Assembly: GCA_017590115.1 (NCBI GenBank)
Contig: JAGGNK010008337.1
Location: 7,679,609 to 7,743,608, forward strand
DNA length: 64,000 nucleotides
Source of the DNA: Montifringilla adamsi
Taxonomy: Eukaryota; Chordata; Aves; Passeriformes; Passeridae
Direction: 5' to 3'
Shown here: positions 1 through 13,287 of the stretch, piece after piece
Layout of the letters: each line of letters opens with the position of its first letter
Numbering within the stretch: position 1 is the stretch's first letter
The notes under the pieces: generated by a model
Told to the model about the DNA's origin: nothing
What the model saw: only the letters and a program-made list of their open reading frames with translations
Databases searched by the model: none
Translations under genes and position numbers: made by a program

Positions 1-3000
1 AGGGACACAGATAGATGCAAACTGACTCCAGTTCTCTAAACAGGAGAAGGAGGGGGGAAAAAGCACACTGAAACTTTGATCTGCACAACAGTGCAACAAA
101 TTTCCTTTCTGTATTGTATGTGAATTTATAAATTTTTGACTGAGGGAAGTTGATGTAATTCTGCAAGAAATGTGTCTTGAGATAAGAGTTTTGGCTACTG
201 TATCTTCTGCTGGGCTGCTTACCTTGCAGCTCGGCTGTTAAATTACTCCAGCAGAAAGCCCTCGGGACGGTCGAGTTTCTGAAGGTTTATGGAAAACACA
301 GACTACAGGATTTCCAAGCATTGGTAATCCAGACCCATTTCTATGTAGCAAAGCTATGTCCTTGAAAGAGTTGTAAATGTTTAAACAGAAAGTTGTTTTA
401 ATTCTAGAGAAAGAGAGAAAACTTCAGAGTTTAAATGGCTTATTATGAATACAAAGAAAAGCCACGCTCATCCCCTGGGTACTCGCTGACTCACAAGCAG
501 TTTCCCAGAAGTCTTCTGGCTTTTAAACCTGTATTCTTAGTCTTCAGAAAGAGTTTACAGAGCAGAGTGACTTCTGCAGGGATCTCCACAGGATGAGAGG
601 GACAGAACCTACCTTTTCCTGGTTCCTGTGTGACAACCTGCCCTGCATGAAGGGAGAAAGTTGGCCTCAGTCCCCACTACTGGCACATTAACAATGTTAC
701 ATCCCTAGACACCGAGGCACTCCGGTACCTGAGGAAAAAGAAAAATTAAACACGTGGCACATGCAAAACAGACAGAGCCCAAAATGAAGTGTCAACACAA
801 ACAAGTGCACATGTATATATGTGCATGTGTATGTGCATATAATACACATAAATATGTATCTATATAGATAAAGAATGACAACAACATTAACTTTCCAGCC
901 TTATTTTTGCAACCAGTGCATGATTTTTATGCCCATGGCTGGCACTGTACACAACTCCCTGCAGTAACTAACATTTCAAGTTTATTTATTTGTAAAACAG
1001 GCTGAAGAGGCTGCTGGTCCAGAGTGAGCAGGCATTGGAGCCATGGACACAGCCAGGCAGGGACCAGCAGCGCTGACTGGGCCAGTGGCAAACGAGGCCC
1101 TGCATCAAGGCACGGTATTGCACCCACCTCCAGTTTTCTAACTTGTGTTAAAAATTCACTGCAGTGTAGGGGAATATTTAAGGAAAATAACTAGGGTAAA
1201 TTTGGACACATTTGTAACAAATATTTATAACACTGGGATATGTAGAATAGATGATAATTCTTACCAGGGTACAGACACCAAAGATATGATTTTGTTTAAC
1301 ATGGCATTCATATTCTGTCTCTTGTATTTGGTGCCACTGCTATCCTCCCACCTCTCATCTTATTCTCGAAAAGAAATAAAACCTAATTACTCCAAACACG
1401 CAGGCCTAAACCAGAAGTGATAAATGAAGTAATCAGCTCAATGCATCTAGCAAATGATGAGCTCACATATTTTGGCTTTAGGATCTGGTATCACTGCATA
1501 TCTACTCTCAGTAAAATTTACTTCTTCTCTGATTAAACCTGCTCAACTAGTCCTGTTTATAATTTTTTAAAGCACAGTAATTTAAATATTAATTAACTCT
1601 TTGAACTTAAACATCTATATTTCTAATAAGATGTTAAGATATATATTCATAATATGTCTTATATATCTTATTAATGTATCCACTGCAGTTTATGAAGATG
1701 CAGGGTTTAAACTGATTCAGATGTGGTGTTTACTTTTTAGAAGAGATTTCTAAAAACGAAACTAGTATACATGCATCAAGTTCAGCACTTCCAGAAGTAT
1801 TAATAATAGGTGTTAGAGAAGGGCTTCAATATATGTGTGATCCTTGTTCAATGTTTAACATTTAAAATCCTTGTTTCAAAAAATGTTCACATAGATTTAG
1901 TTCTGTTAGAAGCAATTTCAGTAAATGAATCAAGATGCTTCAGGGCAGGATTTGCATGTACAAGCCTACACCTCCCTCATCTCCACAAATCTCTCTTACC
2001 TTCCTTCCCTACATTTTACAGTCTGTATGCTCTGGCCATGGCTTTATATGTGGACCATTTATAGCACAATTACAAATTTGTGTCCAGATTCTTGGTGAAG
2101 CACTGAGCATCCAACAGCTGGAACAGAACTGCTGAACGACACTGTCAGTGTGAAAATTCCATGAGACAGTACCTGGAGACAGATAAACATCAAAGACAGA
2201 TACTCTGGAGTCTTCTCTTTTTCTCTCTCCCCTGTTTCTCTCCAGTGTTCCCATTTACCAGGCAGGACAAGCTCAGCCCAAAACATGAGTTACAGCAAGC
2301 AGAGCCTAATGGCAAACCTCTCCTTTAATTAAAGGAGAAAGGAGGGTTAGGATGATTCCTTACCTAAACTATACTGAACACTGAATTCATAATGAATTCT
2401 GGCACTAGGCAGACTGCCAGTTTTCAGACACTTCTATGCTTAATTTTGACTGCAGAACCATCCCTGATGTTATTGCAATAGTTGTCTGTTCTCACTATGG
2501 ATAACTCTGTAGTTTTTTTAGTTTCACAAACCAGTCACAGGCATTCCCAAGGGTCAGTGTTCTGGAAAAAAAAAAGTGACTTGGATATTTAAAAAAAAAA
2601 TAAAAATTTCTGTTAGGACCAATTCCCACACAAGGTTTGTTTGTTCAGCACACAAAAGGAAACTGCACTTTGTTCTCCAAGAAAGCTGGCTGTGCTGCAG
2701 ACATCATTACACTCACCGAGAGTCCCAGTAGGGCAATTCAGATGGCTCACAGGATATTTTTCCCAACCTGTGTAGAGCTGACCAGACCACCAGTCCCAGA
2801 GAGCTTTGATGAGGTTTTTGAGGCCAAAATGAGACTGCTGTGCACACACCACATCTGGCATTTTCATGAGCAGTAGGTGGCAGGATGCTGGTTTAAGATT
2901 CAGTGTTGTTAAATACAGTGTTAAAAATAAAAAGCAAAATCTTGGGTACCTGATACTGAACTGCATGGAACTGTTTCCCCCTGCCAGGTAGGATGGTCAT

Positions 3001-5458
3001 GCTGCTGGAGCAAGCCCTTATTTTGCTAGCCAGAAATGCACCTCAGTGATAACCTGACATGAGCACACTCCCCTGCACAAAAACAAAGACACTTCCTGCT
3101 CCTAAGTACTTTGCATTTATGCAAAGTAACAGGCAACGTGACTCACTCCCTTCACTTTTAAATTGTGTTTTCCCTTCAAAATAGCTCTGGCTGACCTGGT
3201 GTGGATGGATCCCTCCTGCTTCAACCTTCAACCACCCAGGCCCGTGGTGCTGCCCCAGTCCACCTGCTGGACCACCCGTGGATCTGAACTGTGCATAACA
3301 TTGAGCTGCACTGGAGTTATTTACCCTTCTCTTCACTTGTTTCATGAAGAAAAAGGTTGTTGCTGTAAAGCACTGGTGTGACTTGTGTTGCACAGCGCTG
3401 GTGAAGGCGCACGGCAGGAGGGCTCGTGGTGCAAAGGCGATTGGGCAAGCAGGGCTGAAAACCACACCGCGATTGAAAAGGCACCCGGCTCGCTTGGTTA
3501 CTTCTCTGTTCCCTTCCTCTCTGCTATATATAATGACGTTTCTCAGGGCACATTTCCCCCAGTTACAACCTCTGCCGGCATTGCACCAGCCTTGGGTGAA
3601 GCTGTGGTGGCTGCAAAGCCTTTTCCTGGACTGGCTGAGCTCAGACTCTGTGGAGGTACAGCAGCCACCCCATCTTCACCTGCCACTTCGGCTCTGAGAC
3701 ACTATGTGAGCTTTCACCTGACAGAGGGAGAAAAAGACAGAATCCAGGCAGAATTACAGAGCAGCTCCTGATGGCCAAAAAAGCCAGGGCTGCTTTTGCA
3801 GGCTGCAGCAAGCAAGGCTAAACAGAAATCAGGAGATCCTCACTGCATCCTCAATTTTTCCTTCAAAGCTGGGGTTTTACAGCATTTTCGAGTTTGAAGG
3901 AGAGTTGGTTGGGTGGGGGAGGGGGGGTTCTGTGCATAAATCAGCATCACTTGGCTTGAAAAGATGTTTTTCAGAAAAACCATAATGTTCAGACCACTAA
4001 AGCAAATTTGTAGACAGCTATTGATCCAGCATCTCTCGCAGTTCCCCCTTTCCCCTGCAGCTCTCACTTCAAAAATGTCTATTTCATAAATGCACAAAAT
4101 GTGAGGAGGCTTCTCCCATTCCTTCAAAGAAAAACCTCAGGGGAAAGGCCTTTCTGTATATCCTTTCTTGCCTACATATTTACATTTCAGTGAAGGAACT
4201 GTGCAGGTCACCCAAACTGCAAACTCTGCCAGTGACACTGCTGCTCTGCTGTTCACTTGAAACCCAGTTTTGCTTTCAAGTTCAAAATGAAATGCTTTTC
4301 TCTTCCTGCACACTGCAGCCAAACACTCCTTGAGCCTTCTGAGGCACAGCACGTTTCCTTCTCTGGGAGAGGGGAATTTCCTCTTTTCAAAGCATCAATC
4401 CCTCTCCACACCACAGTCTATATCTGGTTACTGTATACAGCCTCTCAGAAAACTGAAAAAAATGTGAAATACGACTTGTTTGGCCACTTTGTATGTATTC
4501 AGTTGCTTTGCTCGTTGATTGTACTAGTCTAAACTTTCCTTTCCTTGCAGGGGTGGGGATAAGGACTTCAAATCATCACTTTTAAGACCAAAGGGAGCCC
4601 AGTTTCTGCTTTGCTTCATGCTCCCCAGGTGTCCATAAGTCAGCACCAAAGATTTCCACTGACTTCCCTTTGCAAAATGAGAGCCCTGCTAGTCTTTAGT
4701 GACTTATGCCTACTCATTCTCTTTCTTCTGCCTTATTTTTATTAGCATGGCAGAGCTGTTATGGCTTTGCCATAGCTTTTCACGTGTAGGCAAATTGACA
4801 AAGTGTCACAGCTCCCAGGGGGCATGGGAGGAATGGAGTCATACACTGGAGAGAAGCTGTCTATAACTCAATAGTTAAAACAAATCAGAACTTACAGGCT
4901 TATAAACATGCAAGAAACTGCTTATAAATACATAAGAAATCTGTAACTGCAAATATATCTCATTATATAGGCTATATATTGCAAATAATCCACAATATAT
5001 TACTGCTATAGAATTCATAACTATACAGTTATGCAGAATGACATGATTTATAATATAAAACCCCCATGTGTTATATATATATATGTGTATGTGTGCAATA
5101 TAAACACTTTTTAAATTTTATAATACAAAACTTATATGGTTAAGACAGCTATAAGCCTTCTCTGAAATTCCTCAAAGTACTTTCTACTTGAAATCTGCTC
5201 AGTCCTCTTAATATCTAGTTTATAGTTTCAGCACATTCAGTGTGTAAGAAGTTCGCCTGTAAGTGTTTCCAGAAGCCATGTGTTTGAGCCTTATTGTTTT
5301 GTTTCTCAGACAGGAAAAGTATTGTATCCCTGGCATCCTGAGCAGCTGCTCCAGGGAGGGCGATTCCAAGATGCAGACTTTAGCCATGCTGCCTGTCACA
5401 GCAATTTCTCCTAAGCTCCTGCAAATCACCCCATTTGTGCACAGTGCAAATGTGAAAC

Positions 5459-5556
5459 AAAACACAAAAAGAAAGGGGGTAAAAAAAGAAAGAAAAAAAA
5501 ATGAGAAAGGAAAAAAGAAAGAAAAAAGTAAGAAAATAGAAAGAAAGGGGGGGGAA
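5459..5556 (+). repeat. Polypurine (GA/A-rich) tract
   Basis: About 98 bases made almost only of A and G, ending in a run of eight G. It is low-complexity sequence. Open frames crossing it give lysine-rich peptides with no other support. Confidence 0.8.
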
Positions 5557-6952
5557 AAAGCACTTCAAGCTTCTGATTTTAATCTATTTGGTTTCTTTCA
5601 TTACTTTTTTGCATATTTCTTCCCACCTCTCATTAACCCATTACAAAGCAGCCAAACTTGCTGAACATCTATGCTGGTGGCACAGGAGCAGAGCTGAGCT
5701 TTGATGTTGTGCTCTGGATATGTACATCTTCATGTGAGGAGCAAAACAAACCCTCTGGCATTCCTGCTCCCTAAATTTCACGCTCAGGGTGAGAGTGCTG
5801 GACTGCATGGCACAGCAAGGCACAGGGAGGGAAGAAGCAGTGCTGTGCCCTTCAGCATCACTGCAGTGACACCACAGCCATACAGAGCAGTTTCCTACCT
5901 GAAGTATTGAGGGGCTTAGATTTGGGATCATTCTCACAAATTAGAGATTTTTTAATTTATTTTTTTTTAATGCAGGCTGTTACATCTCAGTAGAAACAGC
6001 TTTTAGAGACGTTCTCAAAGAAACCACAGACACCAAGATCATGATGAGCTGCCTCTGGGTTTCACCTTGTGGTCTCAGGAGGTGGCTTCCTGCAGGACCA
6101 TAGAGGTGGAGGAAAACTGGACAAGGCAGAGAGGAGAAACTCTATAATGAATTAGTCATCTTTTGCACAAAACGCAGCTACTTTATTCACAGCTGTGGTA
6201 CCCTTGCAGTCTAGTCTATGCAGTTTAATCTAGGCTGTATTTGCTCTCTGGTATACAGAACAAAATAATTTTAAAATAGCAGGCGTAAAAGTAACAAATA
6301 CACAGATCATTAGGAAGAATCTGGTTTTGGTAATGAGAATAATACCTCCACCTAAACTGGTGGAAGCTGGAGTACTATGCTGGTTAGAAAGATGGGAGCA
6401 TTATCCATATGCAGCAGGACATGGAGGCTGTGGGCTATCCCATGTCTCACTGGAATTACTATAATTCCACAGTCCTTTGGGATACCTATTCCACTGCTGT
6501 AGTTTGTGTGTGATTGTCACTGGGCAGACCCCAACAGCTCCCTCACCTGCCTATTTTATGTGCCTGCACCGAGGGCCTGCCTCGGTGACTTGGTGACATG
6601 GGCTGCTGCAGACTGGCAGCTTGTTTTAGGGATGAACAGCCCACGCAATGTTCACAGCATGGAAGGAAAAGACACAAATAATCCTGGTTTCGTCCCTCTC
6701 CGTCATTCAAAGTCTCACCTCTCAGCTGTCCCCTGCAGGACCAGGTTGTTACAGGGGTTTTGGATTTGAGCTGGCACTCACTGGGTTTAGGGGAGGATCC
6801 ATCTTCCTGCTGCCACAGCCAGCTCTTCCTCTCCTGTGCTTTCTGAGGCCCCTTCGAAAAGCTTTCACAGAGACAGAGGAAAGAAGACCAACTCTTACAC
6901 CATAGTTTACTTGTCCTGATATCTGGACAATCCCAGGAATTGTTGGGACCTG

Positions 6953-6995
<43 letters not shown>
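6953..6995 (+). repeat. Uninterrupted A43 homopolymer
   Basis: Forty-three consecutive A residues. Nothing upstream looks like a retrocopied gene or a SINE, and I see no flanking target duplication. It may therefore be a simple homopolymer rather than a retroposed poly(A) tail. Its length is likely to be unstable and hard to sequence exactly. Confidence 0.9.
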
Positions 6996-6998
<3 letters not shown>

Positions 6999-8844
6999 TT
7001 TGTTTCACTAGCTTGATAAATTATTTTTTGCAGGAAACAAAGTTTCCTCTACATTTTATCTATTGCAATTGTAGCAGCAAATTCTATCTGTAACAGCCTC
7101 GGAGGCTGTTGCAGCTCTCCCTTCTAAGAGCTTTCATTACTAAAGCTTGCAGGGAATATTTATCACTGGATAAAACCACAAAATTCAGTGACTGCAGAAC
7201 CAGAATTGGGTGACTTAGTGACGTGATTTCTAAGCCTGCATCTACTACCCTCTCAAGATATGTATTTCTTTTATCTCTTCTTTGAGGAAGCTATCTGAAA
7301 GCCACCTCAAGTGCAACTTGAGGCAGAGGTCACTATTTTTCCAAATTCTACATGAAAAATAAGGTTTATTGGTTGTGTACATCTAACAAGCTGATAATAC
7401 AGCGCTGGTATGAGTTGAGAAATGTTGCCCTGTGCTGGTGCTATTAAAATATTATTAACTGAAGGATACCTCTCAGTATTAAAATGGCCACACAGTTTGC
7501 TCTTTTGAAATGCCCACCTGGGGATCAGAGATATGCTCCAGGTGCTTTTGTGTCCAACACCAACACTCTGCAACAGCCTCCAGGTCTCATGAACAGCAGG
7601 TTGGCCAAGGCTGAGCAAGTGAGTTCCCTTCACTGTTGGATTTACCCCCCTCATTAAAAATCCATCTGAATCAGCAGTTCACATGTGTGTGCACGAAGCC
7701 AGCCTATAAAGATCAGGGCTGTGGGCAGGGTTTGCATCATCCACAGCCCTCTCTGATGGAGGATCACACAGTACTGAGAGAGCTCAAAGTAAATTTTCTC
7801 AGCAAAGCCCATGTCCACAGCAGCCTCACACACAAAACCAGAGAGGATAACACTCTCAGAGCACGAGAGACCATTTACCAGACCCTGCCTTGCACGCTGG
7901 AGCAGGGACCATGAGCATGTGGTTTCTGGCTTGACAGGCTGCAATTAGAGCAGGGGAAAGCCAAGCAATCAGTGCAGGCTGTGACCTCTCACACTAGGTG
8001 TGTGTTAAACACATCGCAATTATCGTGCTAATTATCTGTGAGGAAAACTGCCGCAAGGCATCCAGCCCTGCCTTCTCCTGGGAACGGGAGAAAGTACTTG
8101 TTAGATACAAGGTATCTCACAGAATTCAACCTTTTTTCCTATTTTCAGTGAAAGTGGAAGTAACTGCTTCGGAGAGGTAGGACTGGAGAAAAGGCTTGAG
8201 TTTCTTCATTGTCCTCTGTTTTCCTCAGTCACTAGCAGATCACCGAGGGCTCATGGGCTGAGAATGGCAGCGCTTCCTTGCAAAGCAGTTTGACCTGGCT
8301 GCCACCAAGGCCTGGCCTGGGGTACGCTCCCTGCAGAGTTCTCCCGATGCACCCCTGGGCTCGATTCCAAAGCCAGGAGCCTGTGAGAGAATGTGTGGTG
8401 GGTTTGGGAGCCAGGGCTTGTGCTGTCTTCCCACAGCTGTGACCTCATCCTGGCCTGCTTTAGATGTTGTTCTTGGGCTTATGCCCCGCTTAGCCAAGTA
8501 AGGCCAAGTCTGATTTATGAGGTGTTGGTCTTTAACAGGCTGTGCAAAAATAAACCCAAAAAACCCAAAAAAACAAAACTCAAGGCTGAGACACTTCTCA
8601 TCCCTGCTCCTTCTCCCTTCCCACCCTTGTTTATGGGAAATAACTTACAGTATAAAATCTTGCCCTGATGCTTCTTCCATGGTCTGTTCCTTCCCCACCT
8701 GTACTTGATGCTGCTTAGAGGCCTCCAAGAGCAAAGCCTGCATTTGCTGTGCCACAGCACGGGTGTGTTATTTACTATATTGTGCTTCTGCAACATGGGT
8801 TTAATGATCTGGAAGGCAGAAATATTTCTCTACCACTTTACAAG

Positions 8845-9010
8845 AGTCATTTCAGTCTGTGGTGTTAAAAGGCGCCAGTTTTTATCTGGGATTTCAGCAC
8901 TGTGAGGTTCACAGTTTGCGCATGGGCTAATGCACACACGAAGATGCTGAGCAGCACAGAAAGGATTGGTCTTCTGCTTCCTGGATCCACCCTCAGCTTC
9001 CACATAGTGC
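8845..9010 (+). repeat. Tandem duplication, copy 1 (166 bp)
   Basis: This unit is repeated base for base at 9042-9207, an offset of 197. The two copies are separated by 31 bp that form part of a hairpin. The perfect identity points to a recent event or an assembly/sequencing artefact. It is non-coding; the open frames across it are simply duplicated. Confidence 0.95.
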
Positions 9011-9043
9011 AGGAAGCCAAAGGCTTCCTGCACTATGTGGAAG
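8997..9043. repeat. Perfect 22-bp inverted repeat at the duplication junction
   Basis: The left arm at 8997-9018 and the right arm at 9022-9043 are exact reverse complements with an AAA spacer. The hairpin spans the join between the two 166-bp copies, and the last part of copy 1 forms its left arm. This is the pattern expected if replication snapped back on a nascent strand and then resumed upstream. Confidence 0.95.
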
Positions 9044-9207
9044 TCATTTCAGTCTGTGGTGTTAAAAGGCGCCAGTTTTTATCTGGGATTTCAGCACTGT
9101 GAGGTTCACAGTTTGCGCATGGGCTAATGCACACACGAAGATGCTGAGCAGCACAGAAAGGATTGGTCTTCTGCTTCCTGGATCCACCCTCAGCTTCCAC
9201 ATAGTGC
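9042..9207 (+). repeat. Tandem duplication, copy 2 (166 bp)
   Basis: Identical to 8845-9010. The right flank (from 9208) differs from what follows copy 1, so the inserted material is the hairpin half plus one unit, a net gain of 197 bp. Confidence 0.95.
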
Positions 9208-10680
9208 CAAAAGCAGGAAAGGCTGCTTTGGCTGACAAATTGGAGGAATTTCTTGGGCACACTCTTTGATCAAGAAAGAGCATCCAGCTCGGAACAGCAT
9301 GCTTTGAACAAGCAGATGAATTTTTATCTGGAGAGAGTACATGAAAACAGGAGTTGAGGAGTCGGAGGGAGCAGATCTCAGCAGAAGCTGTGGGTGCTGC
9401 ACACATCAAAAGGAGCATAAACACACAAGAACCTGCTCCTTTTGGAAGCCCAGGAGACTCCAAGGGACTCAGTTGTTGTGACCCCGATGCAAACCCCCCC
9501 TGGCACCATCGCTGCCCCCACAGGGAGATCCCGGCACCGCTGTGACCTAGATTGCTCTTCCCAGCCCGTTCTGCAGGGTGAGCACGCAGCCCTGGCCTCC
9601 CGCAGCACCAACAGCCAGCACAGCATCATTAGTGGCTCTGGCAGCCCACGGAGCAATGGAGCAATAATTGCAGGCATTATGAAGCAGCCACAGCCATGAC
9701 AGGCTCAGAGGGCAGTGCCATAATCAAGGGAACGTATAGATAAGAACAATAATAGCATACGGGAACTCGGAGGAAGATAACAAGAGGGTTATTGAAATGT
9801 GCTTCGAGGAGGAGGAAGATCAGTTCAGATAGGAGGGAATCAAACTGGCATTTCTTTTAATTCAAGCTCGATCTCAGCTGTAATCTGTAATTTCAGGTCT
9901 AGCTCCAACTCAGACTACCAACAAACACATACACACCCCACTGCTTCACGTATGGAATTGAGCCAGATCACTTCAGACCTCAGCTGCACTAGAAATATTT
10001 TTAAATGTGAATTTATATAAAGTTCTGAAAATATTCAGGAATAAATTTTTCTCTAGAAGGTTTTTGTGTTGCTAGGCAAAAATGCAGGAATCATTCTGAT
10101 TAAACCTTAGACTCAGGGGACAGATGATGATTTAAATTTTGATTATTGGAATACATATTTCTAAAGAGATATTTTAAAGCATTAACAGTGTTCAGAAAAT
10201 TTAAGGTTTTAACAAACAGGAAGCTACACATGAAAAAGCAGTAACATCCCTTTAACATTACACCTGTGGCCTCATCAGCTGCACTTGGTAGCATCTTGTG
10301 CAGGTTTTGATTTTGGGGTGAGATGCAGTGTTTTATGCCAAGCCCCAGAGCCTGCCAGGTTTTATTGTATTCCATTCACAGGGGGATACTTCTAGACAAA
10401 CATGCAGCAGAGCAGCATGAGTTCTAGAAGAATCTGCCTTAGAAAAAAGGGAACAGAGGCTAGTTCCCGTGATTTTCTGGGTGCAGGTACACCTCTAGTA
10501 TGGTCATTTACTGCTTGCTTTCCTCCCCTTCCCCAGAATAAACACTGTCACATATTCAAATTCCTATAACTCGAATAACCAGGGCAGGGCCTTCCCAGAA
10601 AGAGGAGCCAAAGCACAGCCAAGCTGAGGTTAGCTCCAGCTGCACCTCCAGGACTCCCCATCCATTTCCCTGCCGGGAAA
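9208..10680. other. Non-coding intergenic stretch
   Basis: No gene, RNA or clear repeat recognised. The sequence is ordinary mixed composition with many stop codons in all frames. Confidence 0.55.
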
Positions 10681-10684
10681 CTCA

Positions 10685-11115
10685 GAGCCTCTTCCCCAGC
10701 ACTCGGATGGGCAAGGAAGCCTTTACTACTGCAAAGCCAAAGAGACGGCGAGTGTGGAAACTGCGGCGGAGGTTCAGAGAGAGTTCAGGGCCGGAGTTTT
10801 TTGCAGGAGGGGCCGGCCCAGGCGCGGCTCGGCCCCGCTGGGCAGCAAAGGAGCTCCGCGGGGCCGCGCCGAGCGCCGCCCACGCCCGGCCCCAGCCGAG
10901 CTCTGCAGCCGCGCTGCCGGCTCCTTGCTGGCCCCAGGACAAGCTGGTGGCACTTGAGGGGTGTGGGGCAAGCGGCCAGGGGTGTTGCTGGGGTTTTTAC
11001 TGGAGTTTTTTGGTGCTGTGGCCGATGAGAGCGCCGGGCCCTCGCCCCCGGTGTTTCCTGCGCGCTGCCGCCGCCCGCCCCGCAGCGAGCGGCTTTGCGA
11101 ACGAAAGCGCGTTTC
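10685..11115. promoter_or_regulatory. Orphan CpG-rich island, possible promoter
   Basis: About 430 bases with abruptly raised G+C and many CpG dinucleotides, in contrast to the AT-rich flanks. It includes GC-box-like and GGCCGG/GCGC motifs, as in a vertebrate housekeeping promoter. No exon with a convincing start codon and donor could be tied to it on either strand. In human the gene on the 3' side of ENAH is LBR, transcribed in the same direction. An LBR-type non-coding first exon is one possibility, by synteny only. The island could equally be a non-coding RNA promoter or an intergenic island. The long GC-driven open frames crossing it are not credible proteins. Confidence 0.5.
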
Positions 11116-13286
11116 AGTAATCTGTCGGGATTCCACCCCCCAGATGCAGGGCAAGAGTTTTTAAAAAGGAATATATTGGATTATTTAGGTCGGCGATAAG
11201 CTGCTTTATTCCTTTTGTTCTTCTGTCCCCGAAGAGATCCTGTTGTAGTGCTCCCAAAGTGTAACATACTGTATCAGAGCATCGGTCCTGTTGAGTTGTC
11301 TTAATCAAAACCTCTGGCACTGCTCAGACAAAAATTGCTCTCTATTAAAATAATCTGAGTTGTGCTGGGCTTGTGCTGTTGCAGCTCTGAAACAGCACCA
11401 AAAACAATTTAGTTTGCAGAGCACAGTAAGCTTCATAAAGGTCTAGCAGTGCTTTGCTGTGCCATTTCTCTCTTGTTTCCTGCTGTAGAGGATAAGTTAC
11501 ATGTAGAAATGGCTCTTGAAACTCTGCAGAAAAAAAGGGTGAATCGTATGGTTATGCAGTACAGCAGTAGGCCCATCTAGATAATTTTGTGTTTCACTAT
11601 ATAACTATAAAACATGGGTAGATATCTTCTACAGAGATCTGAAACACTGAACCCAAAGAGCATCTGTGCAGGTCTACTATGCCAAGCTAAAATTTTCCCA
11701 GGGGAAAAACATGTATTTCAGATGATTGCTTTTCCCCCACTTTTTTTTTGTAATTACATATTTACTACTATAATAGTTACTTATTATTTAAAATACATTT
11801 AATGCCATTTAAGATAAAATATGCAGCTTGAAACCAAACATATAATTTGGGTCTTCAAAGACAGCAGTACCAGACTGCTCCTATGAATTATACAATGAAA
11901 TGGACTACCATGATTTAAAGCTTCTATTACAATTGTTTCTCATTTACCAGTGATTTTACACATGAAGAGGTGTGTTAACTGAACTGAATGATCAAATGCA
12001 TCTTTTTACATCACCTGAACAGTGAGTCCCTTCTGCTTTAGTAGCAGATGCTGTGCTCTTTCACATGACGTGTGAGATTCAGTTGACTCTGTATCTTTTC
12101 TGGTGGGGAGCCTTGGGGGTGAATAAAGCAGAGTTTTTCTTGTTTAGTTGAAATCACTGAATATTTGTCTCCAAAGTGACTTCTTTCAGCATTTAAGATG
12201 AGGTCTGTCCCTAGTGGTGAAGGACAATTCCCTGAGCTTACATGGTGTTTGATGGGTTTTCACAGCAATCTTAATTCCAGAGTGATTTGCGTGACGTCCG
12301 TTCTCTCTTCCACACATCCACTCAAGGTGACCTCAGAGGGGCTGCACACATCTGGATGAGTGCCAGGGATACACTCATACAGCTGGAGCCGTGCTCAGGA
12401 CCCTTCAGTCCCTCCTGCTCCTTGCATTGCTCCTGTCCTGGGACATATTCCTTCCTTGGACAGTATCCCAGTGAAGAACATTGAAATTAACCAGCCTGAC
12501 TGGGGAAACACATCTGCCATTTTTCATTTGTGACAGACATCAAAGAAAAGTGACTTCAGCTGGGCTGAGATATTCAAGGACTGACATTGATTCAAGGAAA
12601 GCAAATCCTTAAAGTAAATAAGAATCAGTGGGTTTTGTTCCATGATATTGAAAGCAAAGAACCAAACTCTTAAAGTGGATTGCAGGGAAATCGCAGCTGG
12701 AACAAACCCAGGCCTCATCTATCCTTCATCTCAAAACAAGGTCAGCTGTGAGGTCAGGCCTGCTCACTCAGAGCTTTAGCTGTCCTTGATATGGCATTTT
12801 AAATAGGTCAGCAGAACATTCCTTGTGCCTGTGCTGACACCCAGCAGTCCCACCCTGCATCACATCACCGCAAACTCTGCAGCTGTTGACCTTGCCAGCA
12901 GATGCCACTGCAGGGAATTTGTTGTAAAATACATAAAACAGTCAAGATTAGGACTTTTGTTACTTGGTATGTCACGGTGCCTACCCAGCAGCTTTCCAGA
13001 ATTGCTTAAATCAAAAGCTGGTGATTGGGAAAAAGCACCTAAGTCCGGTGTCACTGTCCCCTCTCTCAGGGGACTGAGTTCTGGGGTTGGTGCAGAAACC
13101 ACAGCAAGGCAAAGAGAGGCTGGACATGACAGATGCTGGTCACTGCATTTAACCCCCTCTGGCAGATGCCAGATGGACAGTGAGGGACACCACAGAAACT
13201 TCAAGGAACAGCCACACTTGGAGCATCCTGCCTCCAGTTTGTGCTGCCCAAATCCTCGGAGACCTGACGGTGCTCAGGCAGCCTGA
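11116..13286. other. Non-coding intergenic stretch
   Basis: Nothing recognisable as a gene. AT-rich in the first kilobase, then mixed composition up to the CR1 fragment. Confidence 0.5.
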
Positions 13287-13287
13287 A

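Larger units (their letters stand above)
1..8844. other. Non-coding flank downstream of ENAH
   Basis: I recognise no gene here on either strand. The longest open frames (under 145 codons) have no splice signals or family resemblance I can support. The stretch holds AT-rich DNA, small TA/TG/CA microsatellites (about 798-870 and 5070-5098), a purine tract and an A43 run, which are listed separately. A neighbouring gene with small exons could be hidden here, and I cannot exclude it. Confidence 0.6.

Noticed and set aside
3385..3771. 128-codon plus-strand open frame
   Set aside because: No domain or splice site support. A second overlapping frame is also open, as expected by chance.
9062..9463. 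133-codon minus-strand frame across the duplication
   Set aside because: The frame is partly created by the recent duplication and has no independent support.
10707..11120. 137-codon plus-strand open frame rich in Ala, Arg and Pro
   Set aside because: It is explained by the GC-rich island, where stop codons are scarce. Overlapping frames on both strands are equally open.
12825..13286. 153-codon plus-strand open frame
   Set aside because: No family resemblance. It ends at the CR1 fragment and has unbiased composition.
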